This document shows, piece by piece, positions 15,402 to 21,893 of a DNA stretch of 25,703 nucleotides; the stretch's first letter is position 1, and every line of letters begins with the position of its first letter. The notes beneath the pieces were generated by a model, which was not told the origin of the DNA, searched no databases, and was given only the letters and a program-made list of their open reading frames with translations. Location of the stretch: positions 1-25,703 of IMG/VR virus record IMGVR_UViG_3300034102_001223. One strand, given 5' to 3'. The stretch is from a virus. Both the position numbers and the translations under genes were made by a program.

Positions 15402-15804
15402 TGTGAATACTTTTTAATTTGTAATTAACTACACTACGAAATCCGTGTTTATGATCCGCAGATGGAACCAATTCTGTGTATGTTTCTGGATATACTTCAT
15501 CAACAACCCATTGTTGATAATGCGGCAATATACTTTTTCTTATAGGATCATTTTCATTACTAGTTTTTAATAAATAACTAATAGTTGCATGATCTCTACA
15601 CATTAACCTTGCTATCTCAGAATTATGTAATCCTTCTTTCATTAGTTTAATTACAAAGAGTCTTCGTAACTCTACCATATAACTGTTTTGTATGTCTTTT
15701 ACAGCTTTAAAATACCAGTGTATAGGTAAATAAGAAGCTAGTCTCATTGTAGTTTCTATGAGAGAATTAATATGATCCTCAAAACTGTCTTCATTAAATT
15801 TCAT
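15337..15804 (-). CDS. DnaA domain IV-like DNA-binding protein
   Basis: 155 aa from the ATG at 15804, which overlaps the polymerase stop (TAATG); an ATG 12 bases upstream is also possible. RRLFVIKLMKEGLHNSEIARLMCRDHATISYLLK closely follows the C-terminal DNA-binding domain of DnaA: helix, HTH and the RDHATI signature (RDHTTV in DnaA), which reads the DnaA box. There is no AAA+ domain, so it is a stand-alone DNA-binding module. Between polymerase and helicase genes, an origin-recognition or regulatory role is plausible. The rest of the protein is unrecognised. Confidence 0.75.
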   Translation of the reverse strand: MKFNEDSFEDHINSLIETTMRLASYLPIHWYFKAVKDIQNSYMVELRRLFVIKLMKEGLHNSEIARLMCRDHATISYLLKTSNENDPIRKSILPHYQQWVVDEVYPETYTELVPSADHKHGFRSVVNYKLKSIHNGQDVRQNSSTDIGIETVEGK

Positions 15805-17813
15805 TAGTGCTTCCAATTTAAAGTTTTACAAGGTTCAGCATTAAGCTTGATAGTCTTACAAAATACTTCACCTGCATTTTCCATACATTCTTTTAGTACT
15901 ATAGATAACTCTTCTGCTAGCTCAGCAGGAGCTTCTACAATCCATTCATCGTGAACCACATTAGGTAATAATACTCTAAACATCAGATCTTTCTCCAACA
16001 AATATCTAAAGAAATATATCCCAGCTAGCTTTGTAATATCCGCAGAAGTACCTTGAATAGGATAATTTAGCGACATCCTTTCGATGTCACCTTTCTTCAT
16101 AAAATATTCACGAACTTTTGGCTTGAAATAAGTCTTAAAGATAGTGGAATCTTGCGACTTTTCCAACTTATATTGATCCCAAAATCCTTCAGTTTCATAA
16201 ATTTCTTTATGAAGTTTTTGGTACTCATCAAAGAATGGAATGAAGCATTTTCTATTGCTGATATTATTGAACTGAATGTAACCCAAACTCAACGCTTGTT
16301 GCTTCTCTTTCTTGAAGTAGTTATTAAGCCCAGGGAACGCTTTAAAATAAGCTTTGTAGACTTCTTCACCCTCTTCCATAGAAATGTTTAGATTCTGCGC
16401 TATAGTTATCCCAGTGCCGCCATAATTAATAGCAAAGCCCGCACCTTTTGCGATCTGTCTTTTTTGCTTATGGTTGTCTTTAATTTCATCTAAGCTCAAC
16501 CCTGACAACTCAGGGAATATCTTAGATGCAATAAAACTATGCATATCACCTAAACCTTGTTGATAGAAATTCAGCAAGTCTTTGTCCAAAGATTTATTAG
16601 CCAACACTATTTGTTCCTGGCCGCTATAGTCGCTTACAAGTAGTAAGTTACCTGGCTGGGCTTGAAAGCAAGATCTTGTACGATTATCGGACGGGATATT
16701 TTGCATATTAGGCAACTGAGGCAAGCCTTTTTTTGGCGCACCCTTCTGACCACTAGACAATCTACCAGTGTTCATGATCTGAGTATAGTTACTATGGATC
16801 CTGCCTGTAGCTTTGTTGATATAACCAAACCAGTTTTCACCATAAGTACTTACTTCTTTTTGGTTCTCTTTGTACTCTAAATAAATTCCTACAAGTTCAT
16901 GTTTCTTTCTTTGTGGCCCTAAGACTTTCTTGTCTATAGAATCTTTCATGAAACCTGTTTCTTTATCTTTTGTCAAAGTGTCTACGCCTAAAGATTTAAA
17001 TAACGGTATAACTTGTTTCTCAGAGTTCCAGTTGATTCTACAACTTATGCCCGATTCAAACAGAGACAACTGATTATCTACAAATTGCGGATACTTATCA
17101 GCATTGTCTAGAATAAACTGATCTAGTTTATCTTTGATAGCTTGCATGTCTTTTAGATCATCTTCGCATTTCTTACGCCATTCTCCAGGGTTAAGATACA
17201 TGCCACAGTATTCAATATAAGCTAGTACCAACACAAACTCATTGTCTAAACTTGCAGTTCTCGTTAGTTGCTTTTCTTCTAATCCTACTATTTGCTTGCG
17301 TCTTATCTGATGAAGATACTTCACATCATCAGCAGCATATTTGATAACTCTTGTGCTAAGTCCTTCGCGATGAATATTACCACGAATAGATTTATCTAGT
17401 TCTATCTTACAGTATTTATAAGTCACAGCGTCCAAACTTCTTCGGGCTGTGTCAATACCAGTAGTTAAGATTCTTTCCACAAGAAAGCTATCAAATATCT
17501 TTTTAGGCACAATACGCCTATGATACAAAAACCTTAAGTCAAACTTTGCATTATGCATTATTAACTCTTTTGTTTCCAACAGCTCTTTAAATAGATTAAT
17601 ATCTACAGTGCTGCAGTCTACAACAAATTGTTTCTCACCATTGCCTAGCTGAATAGATATCAGCTCACAGGTATATGGATCAAAACCTCTAGTTTCTGAA
17701 TCATAGCCTATTATGTCTAAAGTCTTTAAATAATCTATAGCTTCTTGTACAGTAGCCATAGAATAGCCAACAGGAGTAAACATCTCCTGTTGACCTGTTA
17801 CTAAATAAATCAT
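15804..17813 (-). CDS. Family A DNA polymerase with 3'-5' exonuclease
   Basis: 669 aa, near full length for a phage Pol I-type enzyme without a 5' nuclease domain. Exo motifs: YDSE (37-40, D38 and E40), HNAKFDL (87-93) and YAADD (159-163). Polymerase motif A is SDYSGQE (394-400). Motif B is RQIAKGAGFAINYG (452-465), with R-xxx-K-xxx-F-xxx-YG exactly spaced. Motif C is HDE (621-623). SLNYPIQGTSADITK (581-595) is the conserved segment before it. This is the replicative polymerase for the module. A GGAG lies nine bases before the ATG. Family A polymerases occur in part of the crAss-like phages. Confidence 0.97.
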   Translation of the reverse strand: MIYLVTGQQEMFTPVGYSMATVQEAIDYLKTLDIIGYDSETRGFDPYTCELISIQLGNGEKQFVVDCSTVDINLFKELLETKELIMHNAKFDLRFLYHRRIVPKKIFDSFLVERILTTGIDTARRSLDAVTYKYCKIELDKSIRGNIHREGLSTRVIKYAADDVKYLHQIRRKQIVGLEEKQLTRTASLDNEFVLVLAYIEYCGMYLNPGEWRKKCEDDLKDMQAIKDKLDQFILDNADKYPQFVDNQLSLFESGISCRINWNSEKQVIPLFKSLGVDTLTKDKETGFMKDSIDKKVLGPQRKKHELVGIYLEYKENQKEVSTYGENWFGYINKATGRIHSNYTQIMNTGRLSSGQKGAPKKGLPQLPNMQNIPSDNRTRSCFQAQPGNLLLVSDYSGQEQIVLANKSLDKDLLNFYQQGLGDMHSFIASKIFPELSGLSLDEIKDNHKQKRQIAKGAGFAINYGGTGITIAQNLNISMEEGEEVYKAYFKAFPGLNNYFKKEKQQALSLGYIQFNNISNRKCFIPFFDEYQKLHKEIYETEGFWDQYKLEKSQDSTIFKTYFKPKVREYFMKKGDIERMSLNYPIQGTSADITKLAGIYFFRYLLEKDLMFRVLLPNVVHDEWIVEAPAELAEELSIVLKECMENAGEVFCKTIKLNAEPCKTLNWKH

Positions 17814-17815
17814 AA

Positions 17816-17974
17816 TTAAACTCTCCTTGCTCGATTGAGCTTTCGTTGCATTTTTTTCGTTTGCTTCTGGATCATTTTTTGACGTAGTTTATACGTATCA
17901 GTATTTACTCTAACACTATAATTAATTCCAGAATAGCAAGAACAAAGTATAATTAACAAAAATATTTTAATCAA
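17816..17974 (-). CDS. Tiny putative lipoprotein/membrane protein, TTG start, 52 aa
   Basis: Starting at TTG (17972-17974), which overlaps the region around the previous stop (TTGATTAA), the frame gives LIKIFLLIILCSCYSG followed by a basic, Gln/Lys/Arg-rich tail. A hydrophobic run ending in Leu-Cys or Ser-Cys resembles a lipobox, so it may be a small lipoprotein with a cationic helix. It stops three bases before the polymerase ATG and its last codons carry the GGAG that precedes that start. The TTG start is unusual and expression is not proven. Confidence 0.45.
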   Translation of the reverse strand: MIKIFLLIILCSCYSGINYSVRVNTDTYKLRQKMIQKQTKKMQRKLNRARRV

Positions 17975-18095
17975 CGTCAGCATTATCGTTTGAAATAGTT
18001 TTAAGTAATGCTTTCAATTTCATATATCTTTTTGTTCTACGATACATTTTTAGCCTTACAATTTCTTTAATGCCATATTTAATAGCAATTTTCAT
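17967..18095 (-). CDS. Tiny basic protein, 42 aa
   Basis: The ATG (18093-18095) overlaps the TGA of the preceding gene in an ATGA junction. The product is highly basic (IKEIVRLKMYRRTKRYMKLK) with an acidic end (NDNADVD). I recognise no family. The overlap pattern, identical to its neighbours', is the main evidence that it is translated. Confidence 0.5.
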   Translation of the reverse strand: MKIAIKYGIKEIVRLKMYRRTKRYMKLKALLKTISNDNADVD

Positions 18096-18274
18096 TTTTT
18101 AGTAAGATTAAAATTAATATAAGCTTGAGCTTTGCGTCTCGTATCAAATTTAATAATTATTTTGTTCTTGTCTTTTAAGTATTTCCAAGGAGTCCACCAA
18201 GATTTTTTTATTAGAATATAATATCCATTATTAATTCCATAAATTTCTTCAATTTCAATTTTATACTTTGCCAT
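18092..18274 (-). CDS. Small basic protein, 60 aa
   Basis: The core GYYILIKKSWWTPWKYLKDKNKIIIKFDTRRKAQAYI looks like a short beta-beta-alpha unit with paired Trp residues, a layout I recall from other Bacteroidota phage small proteins. There is an A-rich leader (AAAACAAACAAAAATG). It is followed by the 42-aa gene through an ATGA overlap. Function unknown. Confidence 0.6.
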   Translation of the reverse strand: MAKYKIEIEEIYGINNGYYILIKKSWWTPWKYLKDKNKIIIKFDTRRKAQAYINFNLTKK

Positions 18275-18290
18275 TTTTGTTTGTTTTAAA

Positions 18291-19169
18291 TTAAAAAATA
18301 TACCTAATAGTATTCCAAGGAATTATCTCTGCATGTAAGCTTTTAAATTCCTCTATAAATTTTGCTTTAAGATCATATCTATATCTTAGATTGACACTTC
18401 CATAAGAAGATATTTTATGTTCCTGAATGTCAGGACGCCATAATAAATCTTCACCAGGAATATCATGTTCTAAATTATACAAATGTTTTTGAGAATTGTG
18501 AGTAAGAAAAATAACTTCTGATTTCACAGAATCATCATTCCACACATAGTTTGTAGCATAAGATCTTACTAAGAGAAATAATTCTCGATAATCTTCTAAC
18601 CAGCCGTCATAGACAACTACAGGACTAAAATTAAGATGCACCTCATAGCCAGCATTTTGAAATAATTCTACAGCTCTAAGCCTTTCATTAATTATACTTG
18701 TATTAGGCTCTAAAATTGCTCTAAGTTTTTCTGGCATAAGACTAAATCTTATTCTAACCTTTTCATGTGGATCAAACTTTAGCAGCTCTTTGTTTACATA
18801 TTTAGTTGCAAGAGTTGCTTTAGCAATAGGATGATTCTTGAAGAACTCAAATATCTTTTCCCATTGATGATATTTAGCATGTGCTACAAAATCTTCATTG
18901 CAAGCTAAATCATAAGTGACAAATCCAGGATCAGTTTGATTTGGTTTTTCTACATCCGCATAAAAATAAGCATGATTATTAACAGCTGTTAAGATATCAT
19001 TATAATTTTCTGCAACTGTTAGGCCTTTAGGCTTGTGTCTTTTCATGTAGCAATAAGCGCATTCTAGAACACAGCCAAAACCAAACGAAGGAGTAATATA
19101 GTCGCTGCTTCTACCGCTAAACTTTATCTCCATGCTTTTTCTTCTTACTGTTTCTATAAGCTTGCTCAT
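18291..19169 (-). CDS. Spore photoproduct lyase-like radical SAM enzyme
   Basis: 292 aa from the ATG at 19169 (an in-frame TTG at 19175 adds two residues). The radical SAM cluster motif is FGFGCVLECAYCYMKRH, C-x3-C-x2-C at about residues 33, 37 and 40. YDLACNEDFVAHA (about 86-98) aligns with the segment of B. subtilis SplB that holds the hydrogen-donating Cys141 (AACTSDIVG), so that Cys is retained. Later blocks RIRFSLMPEKL, ERLRAVELFQNAGYEVHLNFSPVVVYDGW and IPWNTIRYIF match the family order. SPL reverses UV-induced spore photoproduct in DNA. The host group does not sporulate, so a wider DNA-damage repair role is likely. Confidence 0.85.
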   Translation of the reverse strand: MSKLIETVRRKSMEIKFSGRSSDYITPSFGFGCVLECAYCYMKRHKPKGLTVAENYNDILTAVNNHAYFYADVEKPNQTDPGFVTYDLACNEDFVAHAKYHQWEKIFEFFKNHPIAKATLATKYVNKELLKFDPHEKVRIRFSLMPEKLRAILEPNTSIINERLRAVELFQNAGYEVHLNFSPVVVYDGWLEDYRELFLLVRSYATNYVWNDDSVKSEVIFLTHNSQKHLYNLEHDIPGEDLLWRPDIQEHKISSYGSVNLRYRYDLKAKFIEEFKSLHAEIIPWNTIRYIF

Positions 19170-19171
19170 AA

Positions 19172-19414
19172 TCAACTAATTGGTAAATCCATTGCCACCA
19201 TTTCTATGTGTGATTCAGGAAGATCAAATAGATCCATTAGCTCTATCATCTTGCCATTAGACATGTTTGTTAGAGCGCTAGATTCTTCTATTAAACTTTC
19301 TGAAACTCCTTGATCATCAGGAATGCCAAATACATCGATAAAGTATCCCAATGCATGATCAAAGCCATATGCTACACTTCGACCGTCTTCTAAATTTTTA
19401 GTATATCTACTCAT
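19172..19414 (-). CDS. Small acidic protein, 80 aa (MSR start)
   Basis: Translation from the ATG at 19414 gives MSRYTKNLEDGRSVAYGFDHALGYFIDVF, with an acidic C-terminal half. This start overlaps the upstream stop by eight bases (ATGAGTAG) and repeats the junction found at 20041-20048; a further start at 19444 would duplicate upstream coding sequence. GFDHALGYFIDVF is a segment I recall from small phage proteins without known function. It ends overlapping the photoproduct-lyase start region. Confidence 0.65.
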   Translation of the reverse strand: MSRYTKNLEDGRSVAYGFDHALGYFIDVFGIPDDQGVSESLIEESSALTNMSNGKMIELMDLFDLPESHIEMVAMDLPIS

Positions 19415-19421
19415 TTTCTTT
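19406..19421. repeat. 16-bp gene-junction repeat, copy 1
   Basis: TCTACTCATTTTCTTT, identical at 20040-20055. On the minus strand both copies read AAAGAAAATGAGTAGA, coding the end of one protein (KENE-TAG) and the start of the next (MSR). Confidence 0.8.
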
Positions 19422-19604
19422 GTTTTCAAAATCATCAACTTCATTATACACTTCTACTATCATGTTGTAGAACAAAGCTGCTAACAGGTTTAATACTCCA
19501 ATAATGCCAGTAATAATTATTATGGCCATCGATCCATCATATCTATATATGACCAGATCTAATAAAATAATAGCAATAAAAACTGCTGTAAAATAAGCTC
19601 TCAT
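19407..19604 (-). CDS. Two-TM small membrane protein (holin-like), 65 aa
   Basis: Two hydrophobic segments at about residues 3-19 (AYFTAVFIAIILLDLVI) and 26-46 (AIIIITGIIGVLNLLAALF), separated by a short charged turn, then an acidic tail (EVYNEVDDFENKENE). Size and layout fit a class II-type holin, and an endolysin gene lies 2 kb upstream in the same polycistron. Other small membrane proteins nearby are equal candidates. ATGA overlap with the upstream gene; stop is TAG. Confidence 0.65.
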   Translation of the reverse strand: MRAYFTAVFIAIILLDLVIYRYDGSMAIIIITGIIGVLNLLAALFYNMIVEVYNEVDDFENKENE

Positions 19605-19789
19605 GATTTTATACTTTTAATGTCATAATGCGTTGATACAAAACGTTTATGATTTAAATAACTAAAGCTACAAAGTTCATGAAATTTAGCTAAGCAATGC
19701 CAATATGACCCTCTCATTATTTCTTTTGCTCGTGCTTTTCCTTTAGCAGTTTCTGGTTTGACTACTAATTTAAATTTACCTTCTTTCAT
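19601..19789 (-). CDS. Small basic protein, 62 aa
   Basis: A Lys-rich start (MKEGKFKLVVKPETAKGKARAKEIMRG) is followed by WHCLAKFHELCSFSYLNHKRF. No membrane segment or known motif. Both ends overlap neighbours by the ATGA pattern. Function unknown. Confidence 0.6.
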   Translation of the reverse strand: MKEGKFKLVVKPETAKGKARAKEIMRGSYWHCLAKFHELCSFSYLNHKRFVSTHYDIKSIKS

Positions 19790-19869
19790 GATTTAAGTTT
19801 TAAAATAAATAATACAAATATCCCTAAGTATATCAGGAACATACATAAGTTGATTAGTTTACTTTTCAT
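19786..19869 (-). CDS. 27-aa membrane peptide
   Basis: ATG (19867-19869) overlaps the upstream TGA, and its own TGA overlaps the next ATG. The peptide, with core LCMFLIYLGIFVLFILKLK, is a single membrane segment with basic ends. Its exact fit between two overlapping neighbours is the evidence that it is a gene. Confidence 0.55.
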   Translation of the reverse strand: MKSKLINLCMFLIYLGIFVLFILKLKS

Positions 19870-20048
19870 TTTATTTTAAATGTTTCTTCTACTAATTTCA
19901 TAGCATCTTGTAGACCTTTCTTTTCTGCTGTTAAACTTTCTATTTGTATAGCATCAAAATGTTTATCTAAAATTTCTAGTTTTAACTCATCTGTTAATGT
20001 TTGAGTTTCTAAATTCATTATAAACTCGTGGAAATCATTTCTACTCAT
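19866..20048 (-). CDS. Small acidic helical protein, 60 aa (MSR start)
   Basis: Predicted helical (HEFIMNLETQTLTDELKLEILDKHFDAIQIESL). It begins MSR at the 16-bp junction repeat (20040-20055) shared with the 19414 start. I recognise no family. It is coupled to the 27-aa membrane peptide downstream by an ATGA overlap. Confidence 0.6.
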   Translation of the reverse strand: MSRNDFHEFIMNLETQTLTDELKLEILDKHFDAIQIESLTAEKKGLQDAMKLVEETFKIK

Positions 20049-20055
20049 TTTCTTT
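20040..20055. repeat. 16-bp gene-junction repeat, copy 2
   Basis: Identical to 19406-19421; the similarity weakly continues into the A-rich codons upstream (GTTTT-x-AAAAT on the + strand in both). Confidence 0.8.
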
Positions 20056-20196
20056 AGTTTTAAAATGTTCTTTTAGTTTTCTTAAATAACTAAGAATTTG
20101 CTTAGCTACAAACTCTTCATTAAACCCTTCTGTGAGATCCTCTTCCATTTGGAAAAGCTCATCAAGCTCTTTAGCTTTCTGCTCTTTTACTGTCAT
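20041..20196 (-). CDS. Small acidic helical protein, 51 aa
   Basis: Starts at the ATG overlapping the upstream TGA (20193-20196) and ends with TAG at 20041-20043 after the residues KTKENE. The same ending (ENKENE-TAG) is found in the 19407-19604 gene, as part of a repeated junction. The body (KEQKAKELDELFQMEEDLTEGFNEEF) is acidic and helical. Unknown function. Confidence 0.6.
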   Translation of the reverse strand: MTVKEQKAKELDELFQMEEDLTEGFNEEFVAKQILSYLRKLKEHFKTKENE

Positions 20197-20345
20197 ATTT
20201 TGTCTTTCTTAATTAGCAACATGATTAACACTAATTCCATGAAAGCAATAGTATAATTGCCTTTATGTACAAAATATGCACCTGATAATACTACCAGGAT
20301 AAAATACATTTTATCACTAAATAAATAATTTAATAACTTTTTCAT
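20193..20345 (-). CDS. Two-TM small membrane protein, 50 aa
   Basis: Begins MKKLLNYLFSDK, then a membrane segment (YFILVVLSGAYFV), a short loop, a second hydrophobic segment (IAFMELVLIMLLI) and a KKDKI tail. Overlaps both neighbours by ATGA. It could be a holin or another lysis accessory, or an early host-membrane factor; sequence alone does not decide. Confidence 0.6.
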   Translation of the reverse strand: MKKLLNYLFSDKMYFILVVLSGAYFVHKGNYTIAFMELVLIMLLIKKDKI

Positions 20346-20509
20346 TGTTCTTCTTTTTTTGGTTTATAAATATGATACTCGCATTTACCTGTTTCATCAG
20401 GCTTAAAATCACCATATACTTGCTGATATCTACTAGGCACAGCTGTGAATCTATAACATGTCTTTTTCTGAAGACAATTTTCATTTTTGCATAAACTTAT
20501 ATCTGGCAT
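20342..20509 (-). CDS. Small Cys-rich protein, 55 aa
   Basis: From the ATG at 20509: MPDISLCKNENCLQKKTCYRF, then a region ending GKCEYHIY. Four Cys in the pattern C-x4-C-x4-C ... C suggest a metal-binding or disulfide mini-domain. I recall similar small proteins (SLCKNxxCPxxxxCxRYTA) as common in Bacteroidota phages. An alternative TTG at 20551 would overlap the upstream gene. Its end overlaps the two-TM gene. Confidence 0.65.
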   Translation of the reverse strand: MPDISLCKNENCLQKKTCYRFTAVPSRYQQVYGDFKPDETGKCEYHIYKPKKEEQ

Positions 20510-20520
20510 ATCAAATCTTT

Positions 20521-20679
20521 TTAAATTGTTCTCCACTCTATTAATTGACAATATTTACATTTTTTTGGAACAAATACTTTTTTGTCTATTAATTTATATC
20601 TATCATTAACTATATCCCAATTATGAGTATGGTTTTTATATAAAAATCTAATAAACCAATCTGCTATTCTTTGTTTCAT
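20521..20679 (-). CDS. Small protein with CxxC, 52 aa
   Basis: Starts one base after the stop of the 20681-21145 gene. MKQRIADWFIRFLYKN is followed by VFVPKKCKYCQLIEW, a CxxC knuckle that may be half of a zinc ribbon. The gene fits exactly between its neighbours with 11 bases to the next ATG. Unknown function. Confidence 0.55.
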   Translation of the reverse strand: MKQRIADWFIRFLYKNHTHNWDIVNDRYKLIDKKVFVPKKCKYCQLIEWRTI

Positions 20680-20680
20680 C

Positions 20681-21145
20681 TTACTCTGATTTAAGTTGTT
20701 CTACTTTATGCGCTATCATTCGCATAATTAAATTGTTGTTATACCTAATATCTTCAGGAGTTATACTTCCTGCATAAGCAATAGTTCTAATAGCTGCAGT
20801 GCTGTATTGGTCTAACCAGTAATTTACGAACTCCACTATTTCAGCTTGAAAACTTTCTAGATTTTTAAGTTTTGAGTTTAGCTCTTTGATTGTAGCAAGT
20901 AAATCTTCTATGTTATTTTCTATAGCACTTTCTTCAAATACAGTATCAGCAGTTGAAGCATAAATGTATTTAGCAAAGTTTTGGTATTGCCATGCACAAG
21001 CAGCTTTAGATCTGCCTAGTTTTTTAGCAGCAAACTCTATTCCTTCTTGTAGGCTTAACTTGTTTTCATCCACAGCTATTCTTACAAAATGAGCCAATAG
21101 ATTTCTCTCTTCGTTTGTCCAACGAACCATATGTTTATTCTCCAT
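20681..21145 (-). CDS. SANT/Myb-like DNA-binding protein with coiled coil
   Basis: 154 aa. Residues 7-57 (VRWTNEERNLLAHFVRIAVDENKLSLQEGIEFAAKKLGRSKAACAWQYQNF, with W9 and W52) have the spacing of a SANT/Myb-type three-helix domain like those of RsfA-type regulators, in which K-x-L-G-R-S-x-x-A-C is the recognition helix. Residues 75-100 (IEDLLATIKELNSKLKNL) form a coiled coil, probably for dimers. It may regulate the small-gene operon. Leader is A-rich (AAACAAAACATG). Confidence 0.65.
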   Translation of the reverse strand: MENKHMVRWTNEERNLLAHFVRIAVDENKLSLQEGIEFAAKKLGRSKAACAWQYQNFAKYIYASTADTVFEESAIENNIEDLLATIKELNSKLKNLESFQAEIVEFVNYWLDQYSTAAIRTIAYAGSITPEDIRYNNNLIMRMIAHKVEQLKSE

Positions 21146-21157
21146 GTTTTGTTTAAT

Positions 21158-21250
21158 TTAAATTGCTGATTCAATTATAAAATACAGTATGCCTGTACAT
21201 AGTATTATTCCTGTTATTATTCCTAATATAAAATACTCCCAGTTTTTCAT
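21158..21250 (-). CDS. 30-aa membrane peptide after the endolysin
   Basis: Its ATG overlaps the endolysin's TGA (21247-21250). The peptide is one membrane helix (FILGIIGIILCTGILYFII-like, with Trp near the start). Direct coupling to the endolysin makes a pinholin-like or regulatory lysis role attractive, though unproven. Confidence 0.55.
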   Translation of the reverse strand: MKNWEYFILGIITGIILCTGILYFIIESAI

Positions 21251-21735
21251 TTGATTAAATTTTTAATTTTAATTATATACATACTGTCTTCAGCATAATG
21301 TTTAGATAAATAATTTAACAAACTTTTTTGAGTTCTAAACTTGCTTAAATATTTGCTATAATACAGTGCATAGTCTATTACAGATTCCCTCCAATGAGTA
21401 TATTTTGCATGTTTTAAATACTCTCCAGAACAAGTAGTTGGCCTACACTTAGCTTGTTTCATGCCAAAAAGATTATTAGAGATTATAAATGCTTTTGATT
21501 TAAAATTTCCTGTTTCTAAACAAGCCTGTGCATATGCTACATCATAATGTTTGATATTTAAAGCTTTTAGATACTCTTTAAACTTTTCTGGAGTAAATTC
21601 ATCAGGATTTTCAGGTATAATCCTCGTTTCTGTCCTTACTATTACTTCAGGATCTTTGTCTTTTCCCATAGCTACCATCAACATAGCAGCTGCGTATAAA
21701 CAAAACACTATTAATAATGCTCGAAAATGTCCCAT
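21247..21735 (-). CDS. Membrane-anchored N-acetylglucosaminidase-type endolysin
   Basis: 162 aa from the ATG at 21735. Residues 5-23 (RALLIVFCLYAAAMLMVAM) form a signal-anchor or signal peptide. The catalytic domain is of the glucosaminidase/FlgJ type: YDVAYAQACLETGNFKS (64-80, with the general-acid Glu at about 74), NNLFGMK (85-92 region) and YTHWRESVIDYALYY. This enzyme cuts peptidoglycan glycan strands at the end of infection. A GTG at 21771 would extend the frame through a terminator hairpin, so the shorter start is preferred. It begins the small-gene polycistron. Confidence 0.85.
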   Translation of the reverse strand: MGHFRALLIVFCLYAAAMLMVAMGKDKDPEVIVRTETRIIPENPDEFTPEKFKEYLKALNIKHYDVAYAQACLETGNFKSKAFIISNNLFGMKQAKCRPTTCSGEYLKHAKYTHWRESVIDYALYYSKYLSKFRTQKSLLNYLSKHYAEDSMYIIKIKNLIK

Positions 21736-21760
21736 AAAATTTAGATTAGTTAATAAAAGA

Positions 21761-21784
21761 TGGCAGGACACTCTTCTCCTGCCA
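21761..21784 (-). terminator. Hairpin between tRNA-like region and endolysin
   Basis: TGGCAGGA (21761-21768) and TCCTGCCA (21777-21784) form a perfect 8-bp stem with an 8-nt loop. In the minus direction it is followed by TCTTTTATT. It closes the structured tRNA-like transcript and may separate it from the endolysin gene; the U-tract is weak. Confidence 0.65.
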
Positions 21785-21820
21785 GAACTTACCTACAAGT
21801 ATTAATCCATTAAACACACG

Positions 21821-21892
21821 CAACTTTTAAACGGAGTTGTCAACCCTTACCTATAGGAAGCCACGAAAAAGTGTCAAGTAAACGACTTCCTA
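21821..21892 (-). ncRNA. Stem-loops downstream of the tRNA-like gene
   Basis: TAGGAAG (21854-21860) pairs with CTTCCTA (21886-21892), enclosing a smaller CAC/GTG hairpin. CAACT (21821-21825) pairs with AGTTG (21835-21839). With the terminator at 21761-21784 they make a gene-free structured stretch of about 200 bases with the tRNA-like gene. It could be a tRNA trailer or a separate small RNA; no family recognised. Confidence 0.4.
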
Positions 21893-21893
21893 G

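Noticed and set aside
2936-20196. TAG reassigned to an amino acid, as in some crAss-like phages
   Set aside because: TAG ends genes at 2936 (inside a strong terminator), 13661, 19407 and 20041 at sensible junctions with following starts, and genes are not interrupted by TAG. The tRNA-like gene has no clear CTA anticodon.
21736-21771. GTG start extending the endolysin by 12 residues
   Set aside because: The extension would be coded by the terminator hairpin 21761-21784, and the ATG at 21735 already places the signal-anchor at the N-terminus.
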